From: Tomocerus qinae
Taxonomy: Eukaryota > Arthropoda > Collembola > Entomobryomorpha > Tomoceridae
Assembly: GCA_020055645.1 (NCBI GenBank)
Contig: CM034548.1
Coordinates: 47,670,296-47,734,295, forward strand
Length of the DNA stretch: 64,000 bases
Reading direction: 5' to 3'
Positions 1 to 14,875 of this stretch are shown piece after piece. The notes beneath the pieces are model-generated. The model searched no databases. It was not told where the DNA came from and worked only from the letters and a program-made list of their open reading frames with translations. A program made the position numbers and the translations under genes. Numbering within the stretch: the stretch's first letter is position 1; each line of letters starts with the position of its first letter.

Positions 1-1788
1 GGAGTCATGAAATCCCTTAAAATTTAACTAAACGTATGTAATGCTGATACATAAATAGAATTTGAAAATAATATTTATGAAATTGTGAGCTACATTGATG
101 ATGTAAATTGATCCCAGAAGTAATTTGTGTTCACATTTGTGTAAAAGGACCTTTCCATAAAAGTGAATCGTCATAGAAAAGCTTTCCTGTAGCACTAAGT
201 ATCAGCCAAGTTGGATGTCATTGTGTATGCTTTAGATCTGAGTATTAAAAAACATAGGCCGCTGGGTATTTGAATAAGAGCTGCTGGAGATTGATTTTTG
301 TCCTTTTGAATGTAGTAGAATTGGCAAAAGAATAGATAAATACATCTGTAAGAGTTCTGTATCCATGAAAATCAGTCAAAATATTTACTCAAAATTAGAG
401 GGACGAGTATAACATGTAACTTAGCCTACGATTTAAGTTGTTTTTCTGATCTTTTGGAACTGAGAGTATTCATGTCTCAGTTTAACTTTTCCCTTTGAAA
501 AGAATATTGTAAACAAATAAGTACGTACGTACGTGCATGAATATCTGTAGTATTTCCTTTCGTTTTCATTTCCAAGAGATTTCAATTTCATTCATCTCTC
601 TTCACAAATGTAGTCATCCTGTGTAGTTTCGTTTCATTTCGCTGAGTGTTGGGTAAGAAAACTCATACTCATTCAGATTGAATTCGACTCATTCCTACTG
701 CTATGTTTGGCTGCCAGTGTTTTTCTTTTAGAAAACCTGTCTGTAGTTCTACTTTGATTTGCTAATACTACACCAATTCTCCAAATACTATCATCACTTC
801 CTATTGCCTCCCAAGAATCTCCAAAAGTATAAAAGTTTAGAGACATAAATATAGAAACTCTTTCGCATCTGTTATGTGAGCTACTTTCCTCCAGGAATGT
901 ATACTTTAGCAAAACATAAAGATACAGTCAAGTAATATAATGTTATAGCCAAAGTTAGTTTTCAACTTGGAAATTCCAGAATGTGTGCCCGACTCTATGC
1001 TATGAATCCACTTATAAGGTGAAAACGCAAGGTAAGTATGTATGGAGACGAGGAGGCGATATGGGGACACAGGAGCACATGACATGACTCAGACCAGACG
1101 CATCTTGTCATCATTAGGCTAATGTAAAGTCATTTGAGTAGGAACTTTGAGCTAACCTTTAGGCACCCTCTACTCTATATTATATATAACTCGGGGACTC
1201 ACTTTCACTGGAATTTTCCTATTCTGATATATTTTCGTTAATGTTTTTATAGTTAAGATGCTGAACTGGCTATGTACTTACTTACATACATACACATGCA
1301 TCCTATTTTTCCTATTTGTGGTTCTTGATTTGCTTTGCTGGTCGTGTGACTAGCTGGGGAGCTGTAACGGAGACCTTAAATGGCCTCTTCTGATTTCTCG
1401 ACGAAAGCAAAACTGGGTGAGTTAAGCTTCTTTTGACTCGACCCGACTTGAAGTTAAAAATAATGAAAAGAAAAGAGAAAGAAATTTAGAGATGGTAAGT
1501 AGGAGATTCAGCGAAAGGAAACGTATTTCTATATGCAGGGATGAAGGAGTGAATGGAGAAAGTCTCCAAGTTGTGTCATGACATGTCTACCCAACCAACT
1601 CCTCGTGCACGCTCTCTAAGTGATAAAGTATGTGTATATGAGTAAATAGTAGTATATGCAGTAGCAGGAGTGAAAGAATTCCCGAAATTCATTGCGAGAG
1701 ACAGAAGTAGGAAGGAACCGGAGAAGGTGAAAGAGACAAGATCCTAAATATAAGTAGGTATAGTCAGCAGGGCTAGTGAAAGTACACA
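1..1788. other. AT-rich non-coding stretch
   Basis: I see no gene here. All frames are short and without protein-like composition. Small tracts such as an ACGT run near 520-533 and ACTT/CATA tracts near 1277-1300 are simple repeats. Confidence 0.7.
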
Positions 1789-2035
1789 CCTAGAGAGGTA
1801 TTCATATACTATAGAGGTATTCATATACTATAGAGGTATTTATATACTAGAGAGGTATTCGTGTACTAGAGAGGTATTCGTATACTAGAGAGGTATTCGT
1901 GTACTAGAGAGGTATTCGTATACTAGAGAGGTATTCGTGTACTAGAGAGGTATTCGTATACTAGAGAGGTATTCGTTTACTAGAGAGGTATTCGTATACT
2001 AGAGAGTTATTCTTATACTAGAGAGGTATTCTTAT
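1789..2035. repeat. 19-bp minisatellite array, about 13 copies
   Basis: A tandem array with a 19-bp unit (GGTATTCGTATACTAGAGA). The first three and last two or three copies are diverged. Copies in the middle alternate between CGTGTAC and CGTATAC at the variable site for about six units, so the real repeat there is a 38-bp dimer. Non-coding. Confidence 0.9.
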
Positions 2036-5000
2036 AGCATGGAGCCAACGTAACACTAACGATAAGTAGCATGCATGGTGTTGGTGCGGGGCTGGGAAAA
2101 AAGAAGCTGCTTTCTCTATGCCCGACACACATTAGACTCCTTATCTTTATTTCAGTCAATCTTCATTAGGAACACCGAGACTTCCCCTCCATGCCTCATT
2201 GCTCACCCCATACCCATTTGCCCATTACCTACTCCTTTCCATAGAGAAATCCCTTCAACTTCAATGAAAAATCTCCAGTTTTCCCTTTGCACTCCCATCA
2301 TATACATCACACCTAACTTCCCGCTAGTCAAACAGTCCTCTATTTGACTTTCACTAAATAAGGAGTGAAAGCAACTTCTTTCTCTCCCGCCTAAGTACAC
2401 AATAGTCCTGAGCTAAGTACAAATACCTACTTCTCCCTTTATACTTCATGTATCTATAGGTATGCATTTAGTTGTCTATCTCTCTACTTACTCTCCCCTA
2501 TCCTCATCCACAATCCTAAACTCCCAATCGTTAACAATGCTGTAACCATCTCACTCAACGCGAATCTCTGTTTTGTTACAACCTAAATGCACTTAGGTAT
2601 GCACATGATCCTACTTCAACCTTCTCTTACAACATAATATCTCCACTACTACATATACCTAACTTACTTACTTTGTTTGCCGTTTATCTAACTAAGTTTA
2701 TCGAACAATAAGTACTCTTAAGAACATAGTCTACCATTTCCTAATCACATTATTTCATCTTTGTCTTTTTGCCATCTATACTTTCCTAGATAGTTCCATC
2801 CTCTGTATCTGTAAGCAACATTCAGACGCCTTTTAATTATTTAGTACAAAATATACATTACAACGTTTTGAAAAATATAACATTTGTCAATAGAATATGA
2901 CACATTTCCACTATTTAAATTTGCTTTCGTAACGATCTTAGCAAATGCGAAAGAGTTTCTACACTTCTTTGGTAATTATAATTGAGCACATTTAACGTTT
3001 TGTGTGACTGGTTTCTCTTTTTTATCATACTAAACAACAAATATTAAACAGCTATTAGATTTCTGATTTAAAAAAATTAAATCCTTGATACAAATCATTT
3101 ATTTATATTATACATGACAATATTTTCCAAAAGAATTAAGCACACGTGTCAGAAAATTCCCACTTGAAGAAGCTCTCGAATTTGGAGCTAGTTGTATGTT
3201 TACTTCCAAGTTGCAAAATATTCATATGAAGTACAGGATTGCTTTTCCAAAGTAAAACTCTAACAACTTGGTTTGCTGAAAATCTATGTTGAGTTAAAAT
3301 AACTTTCTGTGTTGGAATCTAAAAACTAGAATTTAAACATCTGTTGTGCCGACAATTTTCTCAGAAAAATTGTTCACAGCAATATTGACCATAATATGGC
3401 TTGAAATGAAAATAATTATGACATTTAAAATTATTTTCATGACATTTTGTCAAAATTTATTATTTTTAAGATGGAATCTTTTTGAAGGTTATAATGTAAC
3501 ATTTATTGTGGCTAAATAAATTAAATTTTGAATGGCAGGACGATCGGAGGTGTTAACATGTGATAAAGTTAAGTGATTATATTTATTTTTTTTTGTTGAT
3601 AAGATTACTGTTTAATGTGAGTAGAGGAATCGTTTGCAGACGAGTGATGTTGTTTGCGAGGATTTCCGTGCCCTTTAGTTGTATGTGAGGGCGGAAGAAG
3701 AGTGTGTTTAAACCTAATTCACATCTGATCTCTAAAACCATTAAACTTTCTCTTAATGTCTAATGCTTTCATCATCATCATTCACTGCGAGTGAAATGAT
3801 CTCATCATTCGAGTTTGGTTTCATTAGCAGACTGTGTGCTACTTACTTACTTTGAGTTAATAGAGCACAGCTTTAAGAACGTAGAGACCGCACCGATCAA
3901 CTTTCTATTACAACAGTGAGATTACACAAACTGTCCATTCCATTTACATGTCTTCCTGTTAGAGATTGTAAGAGAGTTTGGCTTGAAAGTAACGAAAGGG
4001 AAGCAAACTCTCGTTTGGAAAACAAATTTGCATATTTATAAGTCTCAGCGAGACGGGATAACTAGTGCGAAGCGAAAAGTTATGCTACGATGGACAGGGA
4101 TGCACTTCGTCGAGTTGAGAAACAAACAAAATAATATGTAGTATACCTAAGTTCTTACTTATGCATATACCTAAGCGCAGTGTCTCCCAGCTAGTTTAAT
4201 TTACTTAATTATTATAGGCATCTATATAATATGAGTTAAACATTACCGACTTTTAGGTGCATACTCTACGCAAACAACAAATTTGAGATGCACAGACGGA
4301 CAGACATTAGTTGAAATTCCTATCGGTTGAATGAGTAAATGTTGGTGAGTGTGGCTTACATATCTCAACTTACTTACGTCTCTATACTGCATACATAGTA
4401 TAGTTCTATGCCATAGTACTAGCCGTAGTAATAATAATATTGTTGCAAAGTCTTGGCATTGCACTTATTTAAGTTTGAATTTGAATCGACTTCAAGACGG
4501 TTTACTAATGAATCATTTAAAAACAGAGATCACTGATGAAACTAGGACGGAAGTTCCAGAGTATGCACCTACGTCGTTAGTATACTTCCTTCTAAGGCCT
4601 ATGTCTATAGAGATTTAGGTCGAGGTTTGCTCTGTCGACATTTCCAAAATAATTACTCTGGCTGGCATCCTCTGACATCTCCTTTCGAATGTGTCCACAC
4701 TCCTTACACACGGATTATTTACTCCTGTATTTGCGAGGGAGGGAGAGTGAAGTAGTTTGTGCATGGTGAACCAAATGGGTGAAATGCAGAAACTTTGATT
4801 TACCACTGTACATAAACGGAGTAGGTATTAGGTTGGGCACAGTGCAGTGTCTGCTTGTATGCAGTGAGTAGTACTCACTCAGAAGTTGTCTCTGGAAGCA
4901 GTCTTGCATGTGAGAAAGTGAGTGGAGATGTAGGTGACCAGAACAGTTAGCAGTGCAAGGGAACGCGGAGTGAAAGTTCAAGCGAAAGTGTACGTTGGTA

Positions 5001-8000
5001 AGAGGGAGGTGAAAGCAGAGGGAATGTAAACTCTGTAGGAAGGATATTCAACCTGCTTTTACCTTGCTTCACATACTCATTCACTTCACTTACTATATGT
5101 ATGTATTGGAATTGGAATCGATCCATCGATCTAGATTTCGGATTTTGCTCGAGTTTTTGTTGTGAAACGGGTAAACGAGAGAAGAGTCGACTGGCTATAT
5201 AGGCGGAAGAATAGAAGGATAAAAAAGAGTCGACTCTAGTATATCTATAGATGTGTATATCTTATCGATCTTTTTCCGAATTTCCTTCTCTCCAGTTTAC
5301 TTTTCTGTGGTGTGGTGACCGACTATAACTGCTCTATTTTCTTTGCCCTATTCTTCTCTCCTGCCATAACAACGGAGCATCTCTCCGTTAACTCATATTG
5401 CATAGCATTACGTTACTTTTACTTAACTTCACTTTCTCTTACTTTTGTTTAGCTTTCCTCTGCTTTGCTTTCCTTTACTCTCCCTCAAAATTACTGACAG
5501 ATACTCTTCTTCCATATGGACATATGTAGCTTCCCATCAACAGCACTGCGTTCCCAGGCTTCTCATGACTCTATAGTCCTCCACTACACCAAAGCATTCT
5601 CCCTCCTTCCTTTGTCAGCTACTAAAACAAACACAGGATGTCTCATAATACTCCATATATCCACATTATAGTGTGCACAAACCAAGAAATACGCAAAGAC
5701 AACAGCATCAAAATTAATTACTGTCATTCCAGAATCTGCAGTTGAGCAAAGTGTACTCAGTGTCACCCATTTAGTTTTGGCATTAACTACGTTATGAAAC
5801 ATAACCCACTGAGCATATTAAGCCTTCGGACACATTGACATTTTAGTGGCAAGCTAATTGCATTAAGAAACCGTACGTAAAAAATAAGCAAATTCTACTC
5901 AAACAGTCCTGATATCCACAACGTGCTATCAACATCATTAACTCTTCAATTAATGGCGAAATAAAAACCACATAACAATACCTAACACAAAACATAAATT
6001 ATGTGGTTTTCACATTTCTAATAAATGGTTTAAAAATATAATTCACTAAGTAGAGTCCAGATTAATGAGTTCTGCACACAATGACTTTGACTTTTATTGT
6101 TTAATTAACGTAACTAGACTATTTATAAAAAACGAACTTGCAATCATCTTAGAAAATGTTTTGCAAAATATACTAGGTCCTTGTAAAATTCTTGATCAAC
6201 CCTGTACATGGCCATAACTTTTGCATACACTTCACTAAGTCAAAAGAACTCAGACTGCAATCTTTTGCGCCTCCCATTCTCTGGAAACCGATACTAATGG
6301 CTTTGGGAATTTAGCATTAACGTTCCAGAAAGTACATGCCATCATATAGTATTAAATGTGTTACGCAATAATGTAACCAAAAGAGAAAATGACAGAAAGA
6401 CTAGCAATTAAATTTGTACACTATATGATAGCAAAGTGTCATATCGCTATGATTTCGGATTCCCCGACGAGGTTTGGTAGAATGATATCGCTCTATTGGT
6501 GCATAATTTATTTCACATAATAGTAGTATCCGAATTATATACCAAATGATATCTTTTAATTCTCTTTTAATTCTCCCGCCTGGCCTAATAAACGAAATAC
6601 TTAAAAAAATAATTTAAGTATGATGTAAATGAGTTGTCTATTTTTGACCCGAGACAAGTTAAAAGAGAGCAATTTGGATTGGTTTGGATGAACAATAAGG
6701 TGGGCTGGCCTACACGGTGGCAGAAGCTTTATGATTGGCACCCAATGAAGAGGAGAAGGTGGTCGGTTTTTTACTCGACCCACAGGCTACCTTACAGGGT
6801 CTTGAGTTTGCAGAATTCAGAATTTTGCACTGAGTCATTATACAAGCAAATTGTTAGTTAGTTTCAATTAATTGACAACGACAATATATTGTAGGTGGTT
6901 ATTGCTTTTTATTATGTTACAAAAGTGTTTTGAGCGTTTTAAACCTAATATTTCCACCATTTTCAAAATTTATTTGTTGTTGTCTGCTTATTGAATGCCA
7001 CACTGTCACTTATTGTTTTGTTTGGAAGTTGAGAAAGTCAGGATTAAAAATACAAGTCTTGTCGTCAATTAAGTTTTATCCTTTGATTTCTCGATAATGT
7101 CTTTACTAAATATAGTGCTGTGCTATACAACTAGATTGTATAGTAAATATAGTAAGTGTTCTATGGTACAACTTGAAAACAGTTAGAATATACTCCCTGC
7201 AGCCAGGAACACGTATTTGAGTATAAGAGTGGAAAAGGAGCATGTCTATGTGCATGTAGCTCCTTATAGGGAGCATAAAAGCAGAGTCAGTAATAGAATT
7301 TGGAAAAAAGGAGTCAGAGAAGAAGGATAAGTAAACTTTCGCCTGGTAAGAAGATAATGGAACCTGACAATGAGTGAAAGAGACAGAGAAGGGAAAGCTA
7401 TAGGAATGAAAAGAAAGCCGGAGAAAACCCCGAGAGTTCCCAACCACCAAATTTCATCAGCTTATTAAGCTCGATTTCATTCATCCGTCTGCTCGTCTTG
7501 TAGGAGTCTCCGCGGGTATTTCTTTACGTAATCTCATGTCGATTTAAATCTTTCGCGACTGAATTCAACTTGACTTGGCTTATTCTTACTTACTTCTTCC
7601 TGCACAAACTCAATTTAATAAAAGAGCCTCAGCCTCCAACTTTCCACAGAGAAAACTCTCGGACAATGCAATTCCATGTAGTACTAAGTAGGTATACCTA
7701 AGCAGTAAGAATATTATTGTGGGAAAGAGTAGCTTAGGCATTGCCTGAGTATATGAGGTTATGCGTTATGCGTAGAGATAGGAAGGGAGAGGAGCAACAA
7801 TAAAAAAGATATTACCAATCTGTTCAACTCTTAACCTGTACGATAAACCATTGGCATTGAATGGACACATTCACGGAGATTGTTGAAGAGAGAGAGAGCG
7901 TCCGCCTTCCCTATCTCATCTCATCTTGATCCACCGAGTAAGACGGACAGACGTTCGGATGAAATTGAGACTTTTCCTATCACAACCTTATAATATTATT

Positions 8001-9720
8001 AGTATCAACTAACGATAACGATAACTTGAGAGTTAAAGACTAGACAGTAACTACTTGTACGTACACTTGATAACTATATGGCTATAATATACTCTATAAA
8101 ATAACTTTAACTTCCTTAATGCTCTACAGCAGACATCCAAATGAAAAGAATCGATCAAAGAAGTTTTTTATTGGCTTTTTCAGCGTGCAACTCTCCTCAT
8201 GAAACTAGGACAGTAAATAGCGCCACAACTCCCTGTCAGCAACGTACAAGCCAAAGATCCTTAAATTCCTTAAGTAACTTCCTCCGCACAAGAAAACGAA
8301 TAAAGTGATCAAGGTAGAAATCAATCAATCACAAACAAGGGATGTTAGTCAACAGACGGATGTCAGTGCCAACCACAGTCAAAAGTTGTCAGGGTGCTGT
8401 GTGTGATGCCAAGTCCGAACACATCCTAATCTCCTTCCTTTGCTTCTACTAATGCACAGACATACGTACTTCATTGCTTCCACCTATATCTATCTACACT
8501 ACACCTACACGATGGAATGTTTATGGCATGTTTCGATCCTCTGAATATCACAGAACAACAAGGAGGGAAATTACTTCTACACAATTCCCTTTTGCTTAAT
8601 CCATCAGTTCCATTAGACTAGCACCCATTCCTGACATGCAGGGTGACTTCTACTAGTCCTAAAACTGCCTCTAAAAATGCTAAATATTATCTAGACCAAT
8701 ATCATCGGCAGTCGCATGTATATTTACTTATACCTCTTTCCTTAAAAAGTTTTTTGTGAGTCTTCCTCATGACGTTTCAAAATGTGTTGTAAATGCATTA
8801 GTTCACGCTGTACTTCTCTATGACGGTAGCTTTAGTATTGTGTATTGAGTGTTCTGACTCTGACTGGTATGGCCTATGTTCAAAGGCGCATTTGTGTGCC
8901 AAGCGAAAGAAGTAAATCAATTCGACTGACTGAAAGTAGCCCAAAAACAGTGAATAGGTTCACGTACACGTAACATGAAATTTAATATTTATAATGTGCT
9001 TATAAACATCTCACACGAAACATAGACAGGTACGAATGGGAATCTGCTCTGGAGCAGGAAGAAAGGATATAAAAAATATGACATACATAAATATTAGTCA
9101 AAATTTGGCCCGCAGAGCGTACGGGTAGTAGGAATAGGACTCCACCATTTACATCTAGTGTCCATTTATATTTACGGCTCACTGAAATCTACTTCCCTTA
9201 TATCATAGCCAACTCTTGCACTCTTCTTGTCTGTCTATACTCTCCACTGCCCAATTCCAACCGTAAAGCATACAATTTACAACTTTTAGGCATCTGGAGT
9301 AAACCTCCTTACCAAATTTTCTGACCGCTCACCGTACATTAATAAATATACGTAAAATGAATAGAGAAAGTCGTAAGGAGAAAGCAGTTAATGTTTAACC
9401 TCATACATTCCAAATGAAATGCCCTTTCTCATTGCAGCGGAGAGTGCAAATCATAGAAGTGGACTTGAATAGGAACTTCGACTCTACCTAAGATCTGCCA
9501 TATTTCGACAAGATAAGCTGTGACGAAAGCATTTCCAAAGAACTAAGATTTTAACAGAATGGTCCACATGAGTAAGTACCTAAAATTACAAAATTCAAGA
9601 CATGATGGATGGCACAAACTCTAAAAGCATTACCAAACCACAAGGTGTCTTTAATCGATTAGATTTACTGGCGATATGATGCCTGCTGCCTATTCGCCAT
9701 GGGATTACACATGCATGCTA
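2036..9720. other. Gene-free stretch with simple repeats and small hairpins
   Basis: No convincing gene on either strand. Two perfect 12-bp inverted repeats occur: 3406-3417 with 3429-3440 (11-base loop) and 5964-5975 with 5999-6010 (23-base loop). Both are AT-rich and could be chance or decayed transposon ends. Short GA and ACTT tracts recur, for example the GA run near 7890. Confidence 0.6.
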
Positions 9721-9721
9721 C

Positions 9722-9771
9722 GTACAGGCTGCTATAACTCAGCTGGATGTAGTACAGGCTGCTATAACTCA
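9722..9771. repeat. 20-bp direct repeat, two copies
   Basis: The 20-bp word GTACAGGCTGCTATAACTCA occurs at 9722-9741 and again at 9752-9771, a 30-base period with no mismatch. Probably a local tandem duplication. Confidence 0.8.
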
Positions 9772-10360
9772 TATAAATGTATTATCAACCACTTTTTAAT
9801 ATTATGTCTTCACATGTAGGTCATAAAGGTTGGCAGAAAGCTAGTACTATTGAAGATTTTTGTGCTCAAAGTAGGTATTACAGATATATACTACGTAGCA
9901 CAATTGGACACTGTCTACAGCACCGTTCTCATTGTTATCTTATTTTTTATGACATACCTACTCCCAGCGATTATGTCCTATTTCAAAAGTCCCTTGATTC
10001 GCTTTCCATGGTTTTTCACGAGAAAGTAAGTATCCTGATCTTTTGCCAGGGAATAGTGAAACCGTAATCTAAAAATAATTACAACAGTTGAAAAGAGTTT
10101 TTACTTGGATTCAATCCCACTCGTCTGAATTAAGGAGACCAAACGCGTAAAATTTCATAAAGCCCCAAATTCAGATGAAACTACCTTTAAAATCTGATCA
10201 AAAGGTTTTGAGTAATAGCTACTAAAGTATGATATCGCTGCAGATATAGGTAGGGACTAAATAACGATAAGTACTTGCAAAAGTACATAACACTCATGTC
10301 TGTATGTGTGGTGGTTACCGTTAGCACCCTGTAGGGCGCGGGTAGTAAATATATGTACAT

Positions 10361-10413
10361 AATATATACATATATATAACCACGGTATCTATATATATGT
10401 ATATATATGTAGT
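10361..10413. repeat. TA/TATG simple repeat
   Basis: Alternating ATATAC, TATATA and TATATG words make a low-complexity tract. No other function can be seen. Confidence 0.7.
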
Positions 10414-11518
10414 CGTAGTTGAGGAAATTGCTACATATAATGGATTTGTGTACGAAGCTATAATACAGCTTTATTGGAGTGACTAACGTCTTTTTGCTAT
10501 CTCTATCTGCCCCCTCGTAAAACTCGGCTTAAGAGCCCATGTACATAATATAGAGATGCAAACACAATAGGGTTAGGTATACAGCCGCGGAATTCCGTGA
10601 CATTCTCTGTAGAAAGGTTTTGGCTGGGAATCTAACTCACCCACCTACAAGTACATACACAGCAGCAGCACACACATTTACAAATAGAGCCATCCGCAGT
10701 TCTTGTGTGTTATTTTATCGAATGCCATGTAAAGATGTGTGTGCTGTGGTACTTACTATAGCAGATTAAACTAAAGTGTAGTAGAAGGAGTAGCAGGACT
10801 CTTCTGGAATGATTTGGCTTGTTGGCTGACGAACTGCATGTAAGTAAATATAATGTTATGTTAGTATAAAATATCTGTATTAAGTGCCTATATAAACTGG
10901 ATGGCTATGTGCATTAGTTTGTTATGTTGGTTTTCTTGGCTGTAGTAATGGGCTAGTATCTGTAGGGGTAAGTAGTGGTTGGGTCTGTCTACGCTACGGA
11001 GGAGAGGACATTAGAGTCCATACATACATGTATATAGCAGACACTAGACACGCAATCCAGATATGAGAAATTGGGTTTTTTATTTAGCCATAACTTGGCT
11101 AGTCGGTATGTATAATGTATAGGAAGTTTCCTTTTGAGATGGGTTGTGGATGTGAAGAAAACATCGTAAAAAGTCTGTAGAAGGATGATAGGAGGCTTGA
11201 ACTTTAGTTATGCTACTTTATGTCATGTACATAGAGTCGCAGTCAATCCTTACACTATTTTCATGTAAATATTGTATTCTTTCTATCATCTGTGTGTATT
11301 CATAAAAACCTGAGAGTCACTCCAGTCTTCTCCAATTCCTCTTTGCCTTACATTAACTTACGCTACGTTATGACACAATCAGGAGTTACACAGGAAAATT
11401 ACGCCGAATCTTTGCCTGCTCACTTCACTTTACTCTCTCCGTTTTATTAGTGTTACTGCTTTCCTTGCTGCCTGCTTTGTTATTATGACAAGGGGATGCC
11501 ATTCTCCTAGACATTCAC

Positions 11519-11586
11519 ACTACTACTACTAATACTCCTACTACGACTACTCCACTACCACTACCACTACTACTACTACTACTATA
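11519..11586. repeat. ACT trinucleotide microsatellite
   Basis: An imperfect (ACT)n tract interrupted by CCT, CGA and CCA variants. Translations across it are repeat artefacts. Confidence 0.8.
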
Positions 11587-14500
11587 GTATGACTATACTA
11601 GGACTACATCCACGATACAAATATGCAAGGCCTTGAATCACACGGAAGTACATTCTTATACACACATCCGTGCATTTTATACGATGGTGGTGGGTAATTA
11701 GAAGTACTATAGGGCTTTCTCGTCTGTCAGTTCGTCCACTCCAAATTAGACCTTGTTAAGATATTCAGAGCATGTTAGGCAAATATAATAACCAGTGAGA
11801 ACGAGAGACTTGACTTGATTTACCTAAAACGAAAAGTCGAATCAAATGAAATTGTTAAAGATGAGGGGGAAAGGAGATGCTTGTTCTCGCTTAAATTGGA
11901 ATGTAGTAAGGTGAGCACAAGAAAGTCCCAGCAGTGAAAGTCAACTTGCACTTTCCCCACACTGCAAGGAAGGTTAAGAAGACCATTGTACCATGATAGG
12001 GTATACCAGTCTTTCTGGTATAACCAGAAAGCGGGCGAATTGACTTTTACCTAATCTACTTACATATACTTGTTATAGGCCTTGGAGATTGGTTGGATAG
12101 AAATATTATATATTATATTATACTAATATTGGAGAAAGGTATACTATTTGTATACTAGTAGTAGGAGTAGAGCATTGCATACTGTATAGTGGAATCTAAA
12201 ATGTGCAGGTTAACAGAGTCGGGAATGCATATAAATAAGTATGTACATAATAATATTATAGTCTTCACATCAAACCAAAACGACTAAATAGATGACACTA
12301 TAAAGTTAATAGACTGCAATATCAAACGCATTATATTATACAGTAGTTTCCTTACTAGGGTATATGTTATTACGTGTAATAATATATATCTATAGAGGAG
12401 TCTATAGGAATAGTGATAATGTATTATTTTGGCTTGGGAGGATTAGAGGACAGAGGGAAATGAAGTGGATGGATCAACTCTTTTCCCAGTCACTCCACTC
12501 TATTCCAGTTTTTGTGATTTGGGGGACGATAGGACAATCCTGTGCTGTCCTGTCCTGGATAATAGTTAACACTACTACGACTACACTTTCTGCACTACTA
12601 TATAGCTATAGTGTAGTTACATTATACATAGACTGCTGCTTGGTACGTGTGATATGAAAAGTGTGGAATTTCTGGCAGAGTCCCCTAGAAAATTCAACCT
12701 TAGGATAAGTCTTGGAGGAGCAGAGGATTTCATCCGAGTGCCAACTGCCAAATCAAAGGCAGACAATGAAAGTAAGCCACTCACTCAGTCAGCCAAACTG
12801 AAAAGGGAGGCGAGGGAGGTAGGCGAGGTAGTCATAGGCCAAGAAGACGGAGTGAGAGTCTACAGAATTTTGAACGCTGTGCTGTAAGAAATCTTTCTTG
12901 TTCGAAGTAATGGAGAACGAGGATAACATGACACGAACAAGACAGTGCACTGGAAGCAGAGAACTGAGCAAACCAAAAACGAGGGCACTCTAACGGAAAG
13001 ACAAGCGAGGCAAGGGAAAGTCTAGATGAGGAGGACACGAAACAACTAAGTAAGTGACGTATAGGTCTCTGCTTTAATATTATATATTTCGCAGATAGAA
13101 AAAGAGGGATGACATGACACGGCATAATCATATCGTAGCGACAGAGTATCTGCTCTTGATGAGAATCTCGAGACGCGACAGCAGAGATAGAATTGTATTA
13201 CTTGCTTAGTTAATAAAGTTAGTGGGAACACATGAGAGAGTGTCACGAATAAAAAGACGACAAGATGAGGTGATGCATTTGATTAGATTTCATTTCTTTC
13301 TTCTCCTTTCCCCGCAGCTCATTTGGATCACTCTTTCTATTTAAATTTGATTTCTGCTCTCTAAAGCCAAATGAGAATGAAATTATGTGAGAAGAAAGAA
13401 AGTTTCTTTCCCCCTTGTTATCTCTCTACATCGTCGCTCCAACCCACTTCTACTTACTTTCTACGGCATACATACACAGCCCCGATAATATCTAGCGCTA
13501 ATGATATTCTTACAATAGCTAACAACAAGACATGGCACTTCCTCTATTGTCCTTCCTTAGCATACAGACATCTGAAATATTTCGTGACGTATTTTCCCCA
13601 TATCATATCTTGGCGCCAATAGCCTGTTTATTTATTTGTGAAGAATGGTAAGACCGATGAGAGGGAAAGAAGAAGAAGGCAGGCCATCAGGCAGTTATTA
13701 CTATATGTAGCCAGAGCAGAACCAGTGGGCTTTGAAGAAATGGGATTTATTTGATTCACTACTCAAAATGCAAAGTACAGGGCGCAGGGAGTGGAGACTC
13801 GTCCAGGTTTCATTATGAATCCAATTTACGCTTTCCTAGTCCTACTACGTGGCATGAGATTTAAGCAAATGGCTAAAAGAATATATCATACTAGTCTTAA
13901 GCCATTTTTAGCAACATTTGTAGTATTTTACGTATTTGTAGGTTGAGGGATGATTTATCTATGTATTTGGTAAATGTGATAATGCAAGTTAACTTCCTGA
14001 AAGATTTGCAATCGAGGGAGTTTATGTAGGTAGCCCTGTAATATTTTATATACTTATTTAGTGGAGGAGAGCGTAGGAAGGGTCTTGACGTTCGTTTGCG
14101 TTATTTCGACTTCCATCGCTTGAGTTAGGTGAATGGAATGGAAACCACAGATTTGCTTTCCTTTCCTCGGTTTAACGGTATAAGAATCAACTTACGAATC
14201 GTAAGTTACGATTAGCCCGTTGAGAGTGTCTAGCTCCAACCTACCTATTTGTATAGACATCCAGTTTAGGGACCTAGTTGTGTTCTGTTTAGGGCTACAA
14301 TATTATGGGAGCAGTTACACGGATATGTCTGATCTGTAGAAACAGAGACAAGTAGATGGAGAGAGAGAGAGAGCAGATAAATACGTAATCGTGTACGCTT
14401 TGAGTTTTGTTGAGTTTATTTGAGTTAACTGCACGCAGAGTCAGCACGGCAGATAGAAATACGGTGTGCAGATAAGTCTGCAGATTACAAACGGATATGG

Positions 14501-14870
14501 AAAGATTGGATAGCATCGGCTCTAAAGAATTACTAACGATAAGAGTATAGGCCTGGAGAGTAACTCCTTTCTCATGTGTATCTCCGTTGGCTTTAACTTG
14601 GACTTAGTCTAAGCCTCACCTAACTTACTTACGTACAGCAGATCATTCCTGTTGATTTCATTCCCCTTCCATCACTTCAATCCCGAAGATTCCTTCCAAT
14701 CGTACGTTTAAATCCTTTCCTTTCTATTATCTTATAGTAAGTGTGTATTAGGATCCGCTTCAAATATTTATCACTCGCAAAATCTCTATCTCCTCTCCCT
14801 CGCTATTGCAATTCTAGAAAGCCGCAGGGAAACGCTCCCCTTCACCATGGAACTGCAATTAATATCATTT
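11587..14870. other. Gene-free stretch
   Basis: No recognisable gene. A 77-codon open frame on the plus strand at 12654-12887 has mixed composition and an exon-like junction at its end (GCT followed by GTAAGA), but no recognisable motif, so I do not call it. Poly-GA sits at 14360-14373. Confidence 0.5.
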
Positions 14871-14875
14871 CTCAC

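Noticed and set aside
12654-12887. 77-codon plus-strand frame with a possible donor
   Set aside because: No recognised motif; donor-like GTAAGA words are common in this GTAAGT-rich DNA.
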